From: Salvator merianae
Lineage: Eukaryota; Chordata; Lepidosauria; Squamata; Teiidae
Direction: 5' to 3'
NCBI GenBank assembly: GCA_003586115.2
Contig: QVOM02000116.1
Location: 46,477,692 to 46,541,691 of the forward strand
Length of the DNA stretch: 64,000 nucleotides
Within the stretch, counting starts at the first letter, position 1. Each line of letters opens with the position of its first letter. The notes beneath the pieces are model-generated. The model was given only the letters and a program-made list of their open reading frames with translations. It was not told where the DNA came from and did not search any database. The position numbers and the translations under genes were made by a program. This document shows, piece by piece, positions 23,745 through 36,229 of the stretch.

Positions 23745-25875
23745 GCGGGAGGATTATTCAAGATAAAAATATACTGTATTGTAATCAGGTTAATGTTGGT
23801 GTTGACTAGAACATACATACCTCTTTCCACCTCTTAAGTGTAAAAAAGACTAATATTCTAACATTAGATCACTGTTAGATGTAACAGTTAGAGACTCCAG
23901 TGATGGATAAGTTTACAGACAGAATGCATAACAGTGAGCATAGAGTATAAGGCCTCTTTCAGGGCAACCTGGAAAGATTCAGTTAATCTTATTAAAACCT
24001 CTGGTGCAAAAAAGAAAAAAAAAGCCTGTTTTTTTTATGTAGTGACAACACATGAATAGTTTGAGGAGGTGGGAGTTTTGAGTAAATTAAATTGTTTGTT
24101 TTAGTTCTCCTAAATTAGTTGCCAGTTAGAATTTTTATTTATCAGTCTACCAGTTGTTGAACTAAAGGTTTCTAAATTTGAAATTGTTTACTTTGTTTTT
24201 TGTTTTTTCCCAAAGGAGGTTTAGGAAATATGGCTAAGAGATTAGAATAGGATAAAATTCCCAAGGGGGGGGGTTTACAATTCAACAGGCAGCTTCACTA
24301 AAGGGTGAGGCAGAATCATAGGAAGGTGGTCTAACAGCTAGCAGGCCCCCCCGCTCCCCCCCCCCGCAGCTGGGGGCCTCCAACGGAGGAGAAATGGGCT
24401 TGTTAGGCTTACTTTCCTTGCTGGAGCTGCCATCTCCAGCTGTCGTAGCAAAGGGGGGAAACAATAGATGGGGGAGGCAGGAGGGGAAGATGGTGGATTC
24501 AAGAGTGCCAGAGACTAAAGAGGCCTCCCAAAGGCTTGTCATCTGCATCTGACAAGGGCTCCTTCCCCCTCTCCCTCCTCATTTCTTTTCTTCCTTTCTT
24601 CTCCTGTTTGCTGCAGCTGTGGGATTTTCAAAGACACTGTGCAAACAGATGTTTGGCTTAACCTGAAGATCTGTCCCCTCCCTTCTTCATTCCTGCAGCA
24701 TTGTGAGTTGTTGAATTGTTCCACTTGAGGAAAGATGAGCGCACAAACGTCATACTAATAACTGGACTTCACCAAGTTAACTGGGTATTGACTAAGCATT
24801 TAGTGGGCATTAAATGTTAACCAGCCATCTCATAACAGCATCGGCGGTAGGAGAGTAGAGGCTGTGAAATAGCTGCTGTCTGATTAGGATTGTGGCAGTG
24901 ATTTTGTAGTGGAACTCTAGTGAGATCGACAAAGCCAAAAATCACAGCCACAGTTGCATTCTGGGCACGCAGAATTCCTAGTTCAGGTAATCCATGTGGT
25001 TTGCATTTCAAACTTTTCAAGCCCTGTAAATAAAACTGGATAGCTCACCCTTTGTGGTAACTGTGTTTTCAACAATGTAGATTATGTATAAAATGCTTCC
25101 TTCATATGATTCTCATTTCCTTTGACAAAGCACTTTACCTCTCATCCATCCTCTGAGAGTGGGAGCTGAGGACCTCTAAATGAAGACAAACACAAAACAC
25201 TTTGAAAGGCAATGCGTATCAGACTTACCAGAGTTTTGTGTAATATGCTCTTATGGGGAGATGGGGGTCTTTGGGGTCCATTTTCCAGCATAAGAGTGAG
25301 GGAGCAGCTGAGGAAAGTCCTCTGCATTGTTAGCTGAGCAATCTTACTACAAAACTCTGCAGGAGGCATTAGACACAGTGGCAGAGCAATTCAGAAGTAC
25401 AGGAACACTTGGTGAGAATGTGCACAACTAGTGTGGGACAGCTTTAAAAATTAGGTTCAGATTGGGGACACAACCAGGAATGTTTAAGGGGTATGCAAAG
25501 GCTGAGTGAAACAAGATCCCCTCCTCAAAAGTCTTTTCTTAAAAATAAAAAAGGGCTGGGAAAGTGAATTGCTCAGCCATGCACCATACTAACACATTAA
25601 ACTTCTGACTGGAATCCTGGTGACTTTACTAGTTATCAAGGAGAAGCTAAACTGTGGTTTGTGAACAACTTGTGCAGCAACTTAACTAAGTAGGATATAG
25701 CTGATCTGAAATTACATGTGTCACCTGACTTCAGTACTGTATACATCATTAGGGACTTGTTTGCTAAAAGTAAAAGATACCCGAATGTGAAGAAGATATG
25801 AAGAAAGATGTCAAAGTGAGTGAATTGTGAATAGTAAGGTAGCAGCTATGACTAAAATCTACAAGCCATGTCTCT
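23745..25875. other. Intronic DNA without recognised genes
   Basis: Poly(C)-rich stretch near 24344-24366 and a more GC-rich block at 24330-24520. No domain or clear repeat seen. Confidence 0.45.
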
Positions 25876-26110
25876 GAATTTATTTATTTATTATTTAAAA
25901 TGTTTATATTCCGCTTTCCATTAAAATACAATTCCAAAGCAGTTTACATAACATAGAGGATAAGAACAACTAATAAAGAGAATAAAAACAGCCCCACTAT
26001 AAACCAAAAGACAGAGGTAGGGGATTAGAACAAATAAGATACCAGGATCAGAGCTGCTATTAGGGAAATGAAACAGCCATTAAATAAGGGCTTAAATAAA
26101 TATACAAGAA
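25876..26110 (-). mobile_element. L2/CR1-like 3' tail
   Basis: TTTATTTATTTATTA start, then 'atgtttatattccgctttcc', 'ccaaagcagtttacataac', then A-rich tail-side sequence. Same layout as the other antisense tails with a divergent core. Confidence 0.5.
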
Positions 26111-26114
26111 GATC

Positions 26115-27245
26115 AGATTTCAAGAGCAATAAAGGAACAGCAAGTTGTTCAGTATTTAATTTAATATTGCATTTTTACTGCTAGTGGAATTAAAGAGCTG
26201 TTTGTAGAATTCTCTGCCTGTAACATCAAAATAACTTGGGATTCTGTACTATGTATCTTGTCTGTGGGGAGGAGGAGTGCCATTTTTGGAATCCTGCTTC
26301 AACTCAGATGGGCCACTCCTGAAGGCAGCTCTCTAGATGCAACACCTTTAGGAATGCAACACTGCACTATTTTAACTAGCTAAAATACCACTGTGAGAGC
26401 TAAAATTGCCTGACTGGCACAATACAGTATCTAACTTTGGGTGTCTTCAGGCTCTGGAACAGCAAAGCAGTAGGGGTTAAGTTTGAGGAAGGACCAATAC
26501 CCAGTGATATAACGCTGGCTTTGTTCTAGATAGAAGGCTCACAATTCAACCCTGAATCTTTATTGTTTTCAAAAAAAATCTCCATTACGAGGCATGCGCC
26601 TTAAACTATGTGGGTCTTTGCCAGTCAGAGTGGACAGCACTGGCCACTATAGTTTGATGTGGCAGCACCAAGTCGAGCAGATAAGGTTCACGTGACTTGG
26701 GTTTGGGAATATGACTCTAGTTAGGAACTTTGCCACGACAGTTATGTAGTGGCACTAGCCGCTTCTTTAACAGCTCTCCAAACACCAGTGAAATTAATTT
26801 AGCACTTTACAATCATCTAACAATCCCCACGGCATTAATAAAACGAGGTGAAGCTTCCCACCCCTCACAAATAACTGGGTAGAGCATCGAGCAGTTTTTG
26901 CACGCAGGTTTAGCAGACGACCCTTGACAGTTTACGACAGTGGTAGCCGAGTTAGCAACCTTTTTTCTGACAGGCATTTTCGGCTACGCATTTCTCTTTC
27001 TCCGCAGAGTATCAAAGAGGTTTTTTTTAAGGGTGGTTTTTTGTTATTAAAGTGAGAACACGTCAGCGCGCTATGTGAAGAAGCGTTGACTTGACTTGCT
27101 GCTTAATGTATCTTCGGCTTTTACCAGAACAGAAAGGGGACAAGATGTCACATATTCTGTGGCCATATTTTTATCCGAAATGGTGTGTGTGTGTGCATGC
27201 GTGTAACTTTTGCTATTTGGGGAGAAGGTATCTAAGGCTCCCCCC
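26115..27245. other. Sequence upstream of the CpG promoter
   Basis: No gene or strong repeat. CpG density rises from about 26.85 kb. (GT)n-like run at 27183-27196 and poly(C) at 27241-27250. Confidence 0.45.
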
Positions 27246-27559
27246 CCCCCCAGCTCACATTTGGTGGCCAGAATGGCACAATAACTGACCGGAGCGGGAG
27301 GGGGAGATAACAGCGCGTATGTGCGCGCGCGGCTGAAGAGAAACTGCGACCACCCCCCCGCGCGCGCCGCTTTTGCCAATGAGTGACAAAGGCGACGGCC
27401 ATTCAGAACCTCCCGCGCCGGCGAGGGGCTTGGGGAGAGTCCAGGCCCCGCCAGCCAATTGCTGCCAGCAACCTGTGGAGGGGAGGCATCGCTATAGCAA
27501 CCGGTGGCTCGGCCATGTGCTTTGCCGCCGCCACCAGGGCCGGGCTGCGCGCGGGCCAA

Positions 27560-27567
27560 TATAAAGG
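27560..27567 (+). promoter_or_regulatory. TATA-like box TATAAAGG
   Basis: TATAAAGG directly overlaps a CCAAT (27556-27560) inside the CpG island. It is about 60 bp before the first ATG of the leader and 330 bp before the donor. Confidence 0.45.
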
Positions 27568-27589
27568 CGGTGGCCGAGGAGGCGGCGAC

Positions 27590-27896
27590 GGCGAGGCGAG
27601 AGAGCGAGGTCGGCCGGCGATGGGGACGGCTACGGCGGCAGCGGCGGCGGGTGGGTTCTCGCGCCTCGTGATGATGGACCGTAGCCGCGCTGAGGTGCCG
27701 CGGAGAAACTGCTGCGCTGCCGACGCTGTTGCCGCGCTGCTGGAGAGGCCTGCGTGGCGAGCCCGGCGGCGGCGGCGCCTGCCCTCTTTGTGTCGCCGGA
27801 CAGTGGAGCTGCAGGGAGTTGGGATGCCGAGGAGAAAGGACTGAGTTGGGCCTCTAGGGACCAGGAACCTTCGCGCAGACGAAGCCATGATGGCAG
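27590..27896 (+). other. Putative first exon of an unidentified transcript
   Basis: Downstream of TATAAAGG the sequence has no obvious repeat up to cgaagccATGATGGCAG followed by GTAAGG. The ATG pair at 27887 and 27890 has a fair Kozak context (gaagccATGATGG). If translated, the protein would begin Met-Met-Ala plus one base of the next codon (phase 1). A 74-codon ORF (27620-27844) lies upstream. Spliced to the PTPRN2 exon it would be out of frame and soon reach a stop, so it is not a coding PTPRN2 first exon. I do not recognise the gene. It may be a nested gene, a lncRNA or a non-coding alternative first exon. The start is set only by distance from the TATA-like box. Confidence 0.5.
27620..27844 (+). 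CDS. 74-codon upstream ORF in the putative 5' leader
   Basis: ATG in a GC-rich context opens a frame with an alanine run at the start (MGTATAAAAGG) and a basic patch RARRRRRLPSLCRR, ending in TGA 42 bp before ATG 27887. No known domain. CpG-rich DNA lacks stops, so length alone is weak evidence. It could act as a translation-damping upstream ORF. I see no reason to call it a functional protein. Confidence 0.2.
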   Translation: MGTATAAAAAGGFSRLVMMDRSRAEVPRRNCCAADAVAALLERPAWRARRRRRLPSLCRRTVELQGVGMPRRKD

Positions 27897-28459
27897 GTAA
27901 GGGACGCCTCACCTCAGGCGCTCGGCCGGCCTGGAAAGAAGGGGCGGCGCTGCTGCTCTGCCTCCCCCCCCCCCCAGGCAGAAGCGGCGCGCCCGCCGCG
28001 GCTAGGAGGATGCTGGGGGCTTCACCTGCGTCGGTACAAGGGGAGGGGCGCTGGAGTTGGGAGGGGCAGCCGTGCCCTTTGCACATGCTCAGAGGCTCTT
28101 CTCATGTGGCCATAGGGAAAGAGACCGTTGCTTCAGCTCCGTCTGGCCGAAGGAAATGCTGTTGCGACGCTGACCCCAAGCGCCACCGAAACGTCTTGCT
28201 TGGCGGAGGGCAGCGCGGGAAACGCTGCTGCCCGTGCCTCAGACAGGCTGGGAGAAGCGCTGGGCAGCGGCGGGCCGGAGCTTTCCTCTTTCCTCCTTGT
28301 CCTGGCATCATCGACACGCCTGCCTGCGCCTGCTGGGAGGCGAAAACATGCTCGGCTGGTTTCCCACCTTGCATTTGTTTATTGCTTGCTTATTGAGCAA
28401 ACCCGTCCTCTTTCTCCTTTTGTTTCCATATCCGTGGAGTCCTCTCTCACCCCTGCTCG

Positions 28460-31400
28460 GATTCGGATTTACTCTTTGGCAACTTGCGTCGGAGAACCCT
28501 GGCAAATAAGGCGTGGTGGGTGGGAGCTATAAATGATCTTCTTGCCGACTTGTTAGGTATCCAGGGAGGCGTCACACAGAACCTTCTACGCTTGAGGAAT
28601 TAGTTCATTCTTGGGCTGTTGGTTGCGTTAGTTTTGGGGTGTGAAGCGCAGTTGCTGTTTTTTTAAAAGTGGTGGTGTTTGGGCTTCAAGCCTTTTCCCA
28701 CTTCAAAGCTGCCAGCATACAATTTGTGCCCAGAAGTTGTGCCTTCACAGGTGACAATAGAACTCTGTCTTCCAGGATTTTTTAATTGCTTCCTTTCATG
28801 GCCCAGAACTATAGCTGCCTTGCCTCGTGGGTCCTGAACTGTTCCCAGAGATGGACTGAAGCAAACTTGTGACTTGTTTCTCTTTTTGGTTCCAAAGCAG
28901 TTCCATTCTGGGTTGTCTTGACCTCAGTAGTGGCTGGTTGTTTTCCAGAACCAGGATGGCTCTATCAGCTCCTGGAGCAGCAATTTTTGAATATGTTCAC
29001 AAGGCTCTGTCCATTTCGGGGCGGGGGGGGGGACAGCAGGGTGTGCAGACAGTTCAGCACTGTTTCCCTCTCTCAGGCTTAAGACTGCCTTAGTGACAGA
29101 CACAAGTTTGGCCACACTCTTCTTCCGTTTATAATCCTCCCTCTCTTATATTTGGCTCCTGACGTATTTGGGGGCAAAATGGGAGTTGGGAACAAGTGTG
29201 TTTCAAGATGACTTCTGTATAATCATTCCTTATCCACACAATCATATGTCTGTGGTGCACAGATGTAGCATGAGAATATACAAGAAGGGCTTAAATAAAG
29301 TGGTAACCTATTTTGCTATGGTTTTCTTGATACATAAAACACACAGATTGTGGCGTGAAGTTTATAAAATGTTAGCCAATAGAAATCTTAACTGTATTAC
29401 AGTAGTCATAGCTAAGCAACCAGGACATTGACAGCATGAGAGAAGGCAATAAAAACAGATGGCAGTGCTGTAGATGTGTATGTATGCAGGGAATGAATAT
29501 GTAATAAAGTGCATAAGCATAAACATACACGCGTGAGAAAAGGAGGGATGACGCAGGAGTTCTCACTGTCCATATTGTTGCAGTATTTCTTTACTTAATA
29601 AGTAAATGGTTTTAAACACAGAAAATGTATGTGGCAGCCTGAGCTGTGCGACAGTTAGAAGAATCTGAACTCTGATTTGAACAGATCTAGTAGTCATGTG
29701 GCAACTTGTGAGATTTCACTTGAAATCTAAGCTCTTTAGTGCAACATGGTGTGAATTATCTGGAGAATATAGACTTAGAAGATATATGCATATATTCTAT
29801 GAATCTAGTCACACCCACACTTCCATTTCTCTTTTAGCTTAGAATATAAGGCCTCTGAGTTTCATTCTGTCTCATTAGTGTGTTACAGTACACATAATGT
29901 AAATTGCTTTTAATCTTTTAGGAAGCTATTAACATCCTGCTAGATTTGCAAAGAGGAATTATTTATTTATTTAGCATTTACAAAGAGCATTTTGGACTGT
30001 TGGTGGAGAGGTGCATCCCACTCTTCTCACAACAAACGATATTTTATTTACCTTTACAGAATAAGAGGGAGGTGTCTTCTATTGATGGTGGTATCCTTGA
30101 AATTTGACTGAATCCTTGGATTGATTTCTTCATTGTTGGGGGATATTAATCCTTCTAAAAGGTATAGAGAAGCCCCCTGAGTGCTTTGTGGGATTGAGAG
30201 TTGAGGAAGGATCATTGTGCCCCTCCAGAAGAATAGGTCTGTGGTTCTCACCATGACCTTTCTCAGTGATTTGAATAAGCTGGAGTTCCCAGAAATCCAT
30301 CTGCCTTTTGTGTGTGTCAATTTTGTGTAATCTTTCCAACCTCTCCATAGAGTTTCAAAGAAGATAGAAAGTACTTTCCAGTCTGACTGCCTTTGCCCCC
30401 AATCTTCTTTCTCTAAGTGAAAGTGTTAAATTGACATTGTTTCAGGTGACAAACTGACATCTGCTAAAATTTTGAAGCAACATCTGAGAAACTGGACTAC
30501 AAAGATGTTCTTTCCCTTGCATCTAAACCTCTTGCTGATTTGAAAAAAAAAAATCAACTGACACTGAAACCTGAAAGGAAGTGTTTCTGGATGATCTGGC
30601 AACCAGTAAACAAACACTTTTTCATTTGTACAATAATAAAAATACTTACATTATTGGTACCTAAATGCTTTCAATTCCATCAGGCTTTCTTCATAAATAC
30701 GTTTTGTCCATATTGGTCTTGTAGATTTGTTGGGATTCTTAGAAAACTTAACTAGCATTATATTCCATTGAAGCTACTGGGTGAATCTGCATCTATAAAA
30801 ATACATAATCCATTTGGATGATGATGATGAGTTGTTATAGCTAAAAATAAGAACTAAAATAATAAAAATCCCAGTGTGCTATAAAGATGATTTTGCATAT
30901 ATCCATTTTAAAAGAATTAAAAATTTAAGTAGTCATATTTGCCCTGTATATTTTTCTGTCCTGAGGAAAAAATATTTCCAAATTTCTTATAAAGGTATGT
31001 TTTAATATAGGTAAAATAGAGAGTTATATTCAGTCAAGAAGACAGTCTTTAACAAACCCCCTTAATTCTAGGTGAATTTTCCTGAGACATGTGGTTAAAT
31101 ATTAAAACTCTCTTATTAAGAGTGATATTTATTTGCTTTTGGCATTTAGCCAGAGAAATAGCCCCAATAGTGTAGGTAAGTAACAACTTCTATGATTTAA
31201 TGTCAGAATAGAAAAAAATTAAAAATAAAAATTTTGCTGAGGCCATATGTATGTTTAGTCCAGGTTTATAGTCAAGAATAATTATTTTCTTGTCATTTCT
31301 TTTATTCTACTGAGGACTCCCCCCTCTTTTTTTCTCCTTCCTTGAATGGCAGATTTGCAAGTACAATTTCATCAGCACAGAGGAACAATAGCTTTCAGTT

Positions 31401-32590
31401 GCACAAAGGATTTCTCCCACCCTGAATCTCAACCACAATGCCTCTTGCTCTGATAATAGCTTCTGAAAAGATTTTGTAATGTAGAGAATTAATACATGAT
31501 TATTTCTGCCTCACTTCTCCCATTTATTAGGTTCTGGAGTGTATCCTCAATTAAAAATAGCATAAAGGTTTAATTTTTTTTTAAAGTTGAATCATATTCT
31601 AAAGATTTTTATCTTTGTAGCCTGGGATGTTTAATTCACATTGTTGGAATACATTTTAATGTATGATCAATTGAGAATTACCAGAATCTTGAAGCAAAAC
31701 CTTCTAATGCAATATGTGCAGCTAAATACTACTGCCAAGTTATTTTTTGAAAAACGAAGTGTAAGTGCATTTTTCTTCACAGAACTATAAAGGCTGCATG
31801 GAATAACTGTCAGCCAAGTGTGTCCTTATCTCAACCTACCAATAGCTTTTGAAGTTTGAAGGTTTTAATTCTTTTGTCCTCAGCTGAATAGCATTTCCAT
31901 TAATAAAGTTAGGTTGGTAAAACTGCTAGGTCCATTTTAAAGGGAACAAATCAAGTTATTTATATAAAAGTAATATTGGCATCTTTAGGTATTTTTTATA
32001 TATACGGTAATAGTTTAAGGTATCTATGTTAATTGCTTTACTAGTAGATACATCAGCTTCTGCTTTGAAGCATGATTTCAATATTTAGAAACAGTTTCTA
32101 TTAGTTTGTTGATTTGGTATGCAAGTGTGCCTGTATACACACTCTGGATTGGCTGGCATTTTAATATGTCTACACTTTATTGTAAAGAAAGCTCAGGTCT
32201 GCTTCTGAGGAATTATGTGGAGGGATCAGGCTCGGAAAGTATCTGCTTTAAAAAGAAAATGCCGATATGTTGTACCTTGTTTGATTATATGCGTTCTGTC
32301 GTTTTTCAACTCTTAGGGTCTTGCCTTGTAATGGATTTGAATGGAAGCAGTAAAGTTGGTGAGGGGGCAGTTTCTAATGTCTCTAGGCGCTGCCAAATCC
32401 CTTCTTTCTTTCCTTTAAGCAATGTGATGCAATCTGAAATATTATTTTTGACTGACATGTAAACTGCATTGCGCTTGGGAGTTGAATGTTTTGTAATCAG
32501 GTGGGGTGCAGTTTCCGTATTTCTCATTTACTGTCATCTTCACTGGCATTATAGGCTTGAGTCAGTAATTATTAGTGTTTTTTCTTACAA
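28460..32590. other. AT-rich intron-like DNA
   Basis: Intronic to the CpG-island transcript if that transcript is real. A minus-strand ORF pair at 30054-30348 (starts MERLERLHKIDTHKRQMDFW) may be an old LINE piece but is not recognisable. No RNA gene seen. Confidence 0.4.
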
Positions 32591-32601
32591 TCCTAGTCTA
32601 G

Positions 32602-32647
32602 TAAAAATACCAGAAGGCCCAACATTAGATTGGTTGACAGAGAAGAG
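32602..32647 (+). other. Candidate 46-bp second exon of the CpG-island transcript
   Basis: A T-rich tract (gtgttttttcttacaatcc) leads to two tandem AGs (32596 and 32601), then 46 bp open in one frame, then a strong donor GTGAGT. With the phase-1 first exon the second AG gives an open continuation VKIPEGPTLDWLTEK; the first AG would give a stop in that phase. The match of phase and donor is suggestive, but a short open exon between splice-like sites is common by chance. I do not recognise the peptide. Confidence 0.2.
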
Positions 32648-32649
32648 GT

Positions 32650-33037
32650 GAGTGTGTGTGTGTGGGGGGGGGGAATATTTACTGGCTACTTTAGCACACT
32701 TTGCTGTCATTATTCTTTAGACTCTATTGCTCACCTCGGTTTTTTTAGAACACCTATCTGTATTTAGTAGATCTTAAAAATAAAAATACTATGTTTATTC
32801 CCATATTATGCAATAGCTATTGTCCCTCCCCTGCACCTTCAACACCCTACTGTCAATCTGAGCCAGCCACAGAAGAAAAGGGTGTTGTGCTTTCAACGAC
32901 ATCCAACTGTAAATGTCAAATTCATACATATTTAAAGATTTTTCCCCTCTGATTTCGAGTCAAGTCTGACAGGGCGCCTCTAATTAACCCTGAATTCTTT
33001 TCTGCGCTGAGGCCTGAGTATTGGATCTAGGAGTATG

Positions 33038-33077
<40 letters not shown>

Positions 33078-35550
33078 AGCTTGCATAGTACTGACAAAGT
33101 GAGAAATTGGTTTGAGCTCCTGAATTAAGGAGCTTCTTCTCTCCTCTACTTATTTCAGGTGCAAATTACACTGGTAAACTAAATTCTAAAAATTGTTCTG
33201 TAAAGAATACAAGAAACACACCTTTGCAGTACCTTGAAGTATTGTATCCAGGGATGGGGAAAAAAAGATCATTATGATGTTCTGTGCTGTGTCTGTGTGC
33301 TGGGATTGTTGGGAAAGTCAGCATAGCCAGATAAAAGTCACTAAAACAAGCCAAAGAAAGGCTTACTTCTTGCCTGTTCAATATCTCTATTCTCACCTCT
33401 CTTGTATCCATTGAGTTAGTAATGAATAGTATAGAGTCCATTGGTCTCAGCCTAAATCCTGTTCAGGGTGGAAGCTTTTGCAAACCCCAGTCATCATACC
33501 ATTGCATCCACTGTCTTCATCTATCAATTTTGAAGAAGCTTGATCACCATCCTAGTTCAAGATGATGTCTCCTTTTAAAAAAAAACCCAAAACGGGTGGG
33601 AGAAACAAACTGTAAAGGCATATGTGGGAAGTAGAGCAGGAAAGCCAAGGATTGGTTCAATTGTTATGTTTAATTGATGTTACAAGGTTATCAGAAATCT
33701 GTGAATTGTACCAGGGAGTGATCACACACATTGCCAAACAATTTGGGGGTATTTAAACCTCCCTTCCATATTTTAGGTATGGGGTCAGGTGCTCAGTGGG
33801 CTATTTCTGGACTGGTGTTACTTGGACAGCAGTGCAGAAGACCTCCTGTACTTCGGAGCAGGACTGAAATCTGCTATACCTGCATGGAAGTGAATTGGGA
33901 AGCATCAAAACTAATGGCTGGATTGGAATTGCATCTGCTAGAAATTAAGCCTTAGGTTATCATGCTTTCCTCATACATACGCAAATCAGGAAAAAAGTTG
34001 CCAGAAGGCAGACCTCCTGACTTTATGACAGCTTTCTACTTTTTGTCAGAAGAGAAAGAGAACCATGCTGTTTAGATTAAAAGCCTGCTTCCCTGTCTGC
34101 AATAGGAAAAATAATTCTTATGTAATCCATAAGCTTGTCTGTTTCCCCAAGAGAATTGGGTTCTATGAGTGTCTGAATCATCTGCCATGAAACTCAGCCT
34201 AGCCTTGAATTTATATATGGGACACCCCCCTCCCCAAAAAAAAGCCCTCAGGTATGTAAAGAGGCATCAGGGTCACAGAACAAAAAAGCTCCCCACAGAG
34301 TGAGGAAGGAAAAGCAGCTTCAAGAAAAAGCAGCTTCAAGAAAAGGTCCTGTAAGAGAGGTGCCTGATGCCAGTCAGACAAGTGTTACCTTGAGTGCTGC
34401 CTTCTAGTGCTTTTGGCCCACTTAGGTGCATCACCTTCTGCCCTGAAAAGGGCACATATTGATAACAAACCTAAGGATGTTTTGCATGTGGAGTTACAAT
34501 TTAAAAGTCCAACAATTGATTTCTTCCGAGCACCAGGCTAGGAAAAGTTTTCTTTTTTAAAAGGAACCCAAGGTGGTTTTTAATTTTATGATGACAGTCA
34601 AGGTTTGTAGAAGAGAGGAAAATGGTTGTTACTGTTAAGAGTTGAAAAATAACACCTACGTAAACTTAGAAATAAAAAAAGGGGGGTGCAGGGTGTTGGC
34701 CCCATTTTAAGGCCCCTGGGAGGGCAGAAGGTGAGAAAGGAGGATGCTGCATTTTGGGGCAGTGATGAGCAGCTGGACCAGTTCCTAACTTTTTCCCCTT
34801 TGGATTCCCCGCCTGCAGTAGAGAAATGAGGCCATTTACTTTTCAACTTGAAAACAGTGTTCATCATGGTGACGCCCATCCTCAGCCCTCTCCAGGGCCA
34901 TTATTGGAAAGCAAAAGTGAGATAGGCCATATCCAAAACTGTCAATTCACTCCTGCCCAAGACATGTGCATGCAGGGAGCTGGGAAGTCCTTTAGCACCA
35001 TACTTCTCTTGAAATGGCTTCTGGTTATCCTCTTTTTCACCAATGAACTGCTGAGTTGTAAAAACCATTTGAACTCTCATTCACATTTACAGTGTGCTGT
35101 GGAGGGAGGGACATTGGTGGATGAAGGAAACCCATTTACAAACAGCACTGCAAACTTCCAGCTCTTTGAAAAAAACCTGAGCGTGACCTTTTCAATATAT
35201 TGCACTCGAGATTAAAGGGAAATACATTTTGCCATGTCCGTTTGAATCTTGGTTTAACAATACAGTATTACATTCAAGTGTATTTAATTATAGACTCTTA
35301 GTGTGCTGATTTCCTTAATTGTTTTCCCAAGCCCCAAATGCTGCAGAAGACCCCACTGATTTCATACAAAGAAGTGAAAAGACATGGTGGCTTTTGATTT
35401 AAGAGGGGCCCCAGATTGTTTACATAAAAGGTAGAACATTTAGCACTGTGTAGTGTGTATTCTGGCCCTCTAAGACCTCAGTAGAATAGTGTCGGTGAAG
35501 CCCCTGGACGTGTCTTCTCAGATAAATGTGTTCAGAACTGCAGGATTTTA
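32650..35550. other. Intronic DNA, mostly unassigned
   Basis: Contains the (GT)n run and a 16-bp tandem duplication (AAAGCAGCTTCAAGAA twice, 34311-34342). No coding domain found. Confidence 0.4.
33042..33074 (+). repeat. (GT)n microsatellite
   Basis: About 16 GT units, uninterrupted. Confidence 0.95.
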
Positions 35551-35554
35551 ATCC

Positions 35555-35625
35555 GGTTTCACAGATTGAAAATTGAGGCACAGGGAGGGAACCAAGGTCA
35601 GTGGGTAAGTCTCCGTTTCTAGTAC
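35555..35625 (-). mobile_element. MIR/CORE-SINE-like fragment
   Basis: 'tttcacagattgaaaattga', then 'ggcacagggagg' and 'ccaaggtcagtgggtaag' matches in order the antisense of the MIR 3' half (ttttacagatgaggaaactg, aggcacagagagg, caaggtcacac). Old, divergent. Confidence 0.5.
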
Positions 35626-36229
35626 TATTTCCTTTAGTCTGCCCAGGGACAAGAGAGTAATCCCAAAAGCCAAATTTCCAAAGAGAAATTTTTACATGTG
35701 ACATTTAAGTCATAAACAGATTGTATTCTCATTCTGTGTGATTGACGCAGTTTGGTATGTAATGGTGCATAGGCGAGTAGCCCGTGAAGCAGCCAATTAA
35801 CAGGTCACAATCCTGTGCACAAGAATTCAGGAAGGGAAGAAAATCACAGCGACCTTAAAGGAACTTCGGAGTAAGGATGTGTAATGGGATAAGTCGCGTT
35901 TTACAAAGAAAAGAGAAAAAGTTGCCAATCTTCTGTCTTGATTTTTACGTGCAGCTTCCTCTGTATATGTCTGTATTGGGTCCTGTGGGATTCCTCCTAA
36001 GTCCTGGAGCCCTGAGTGGTAGCCACGGTGAAAAGCGATTACATTGGCTGCCTGTAACATGCCCCGTTCACGGTGACAAATTTCGGGTTGCAAAACTATC
36101 ATCCAGAATGGAAAAATAGCCCGTCAACAGCTTCCACATCCTGATGCGATCTGTTCTTGATCCCCAAGCGGGAAGGGGCGTGCTTAATACTTTCTTCTCC
36201 CAGCCTAAAGATCTTCCCTTCCAGCAACC

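Larger units (their letters stand above)
27250..28450. promoter_or_regulatory. CpG island with promoter features
   Basis: Abrupt GC- and CpG-rich block in otherwise AT-rich intronic DNA. Runs such as cgcgcgcgccgc and ggcggcgacggcgagg alternate with CCAAT boxes at about 27375, 27455 and 27556. TATAAAGG lies at 27560-27567 on the + strand, so initiation is predicted near 27590. A GTAAGG donor lies about 300 bp further on. This is the layout of a housekeeping-type vertebrate promoter. It sits about 12 kb upstream of the PTPRN2 exon on the same strand, but the first exon's reading phase does not join that exon. Confidence 0.8.

Noticed and set aside
27403..28086. 227-codon minus-strand ORF across the CpG promoter
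   Set aside because: Arg/Pro/Ser-rich low-complexity translation of CpG-rich DNA where stops are rare. Promoter elements and the donor point to the + strand.
30054..30348. Minus-strand ORFs starting MERLERLHKIDTHKRQMDFW
   Set aside because: Could be an old LINE piece, but no diagnostic motif is visible, so not called.
33081..33102. ttgcatagtactgacaaagtg, similar to miR-153, which is hosted by PTPRN2 in vertebrates
   Set aside because: Matches only the first nine bases, then diverges. The flank is a (GT)n run with no complementary arm for a hairpin.
36010..36110. HWLPVTCPV-type match to an L2 reverse transcriptase
   Set aside because: Only a handful of residues resemble the motif and no further L2 blocks flank it. 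Left unassigned.
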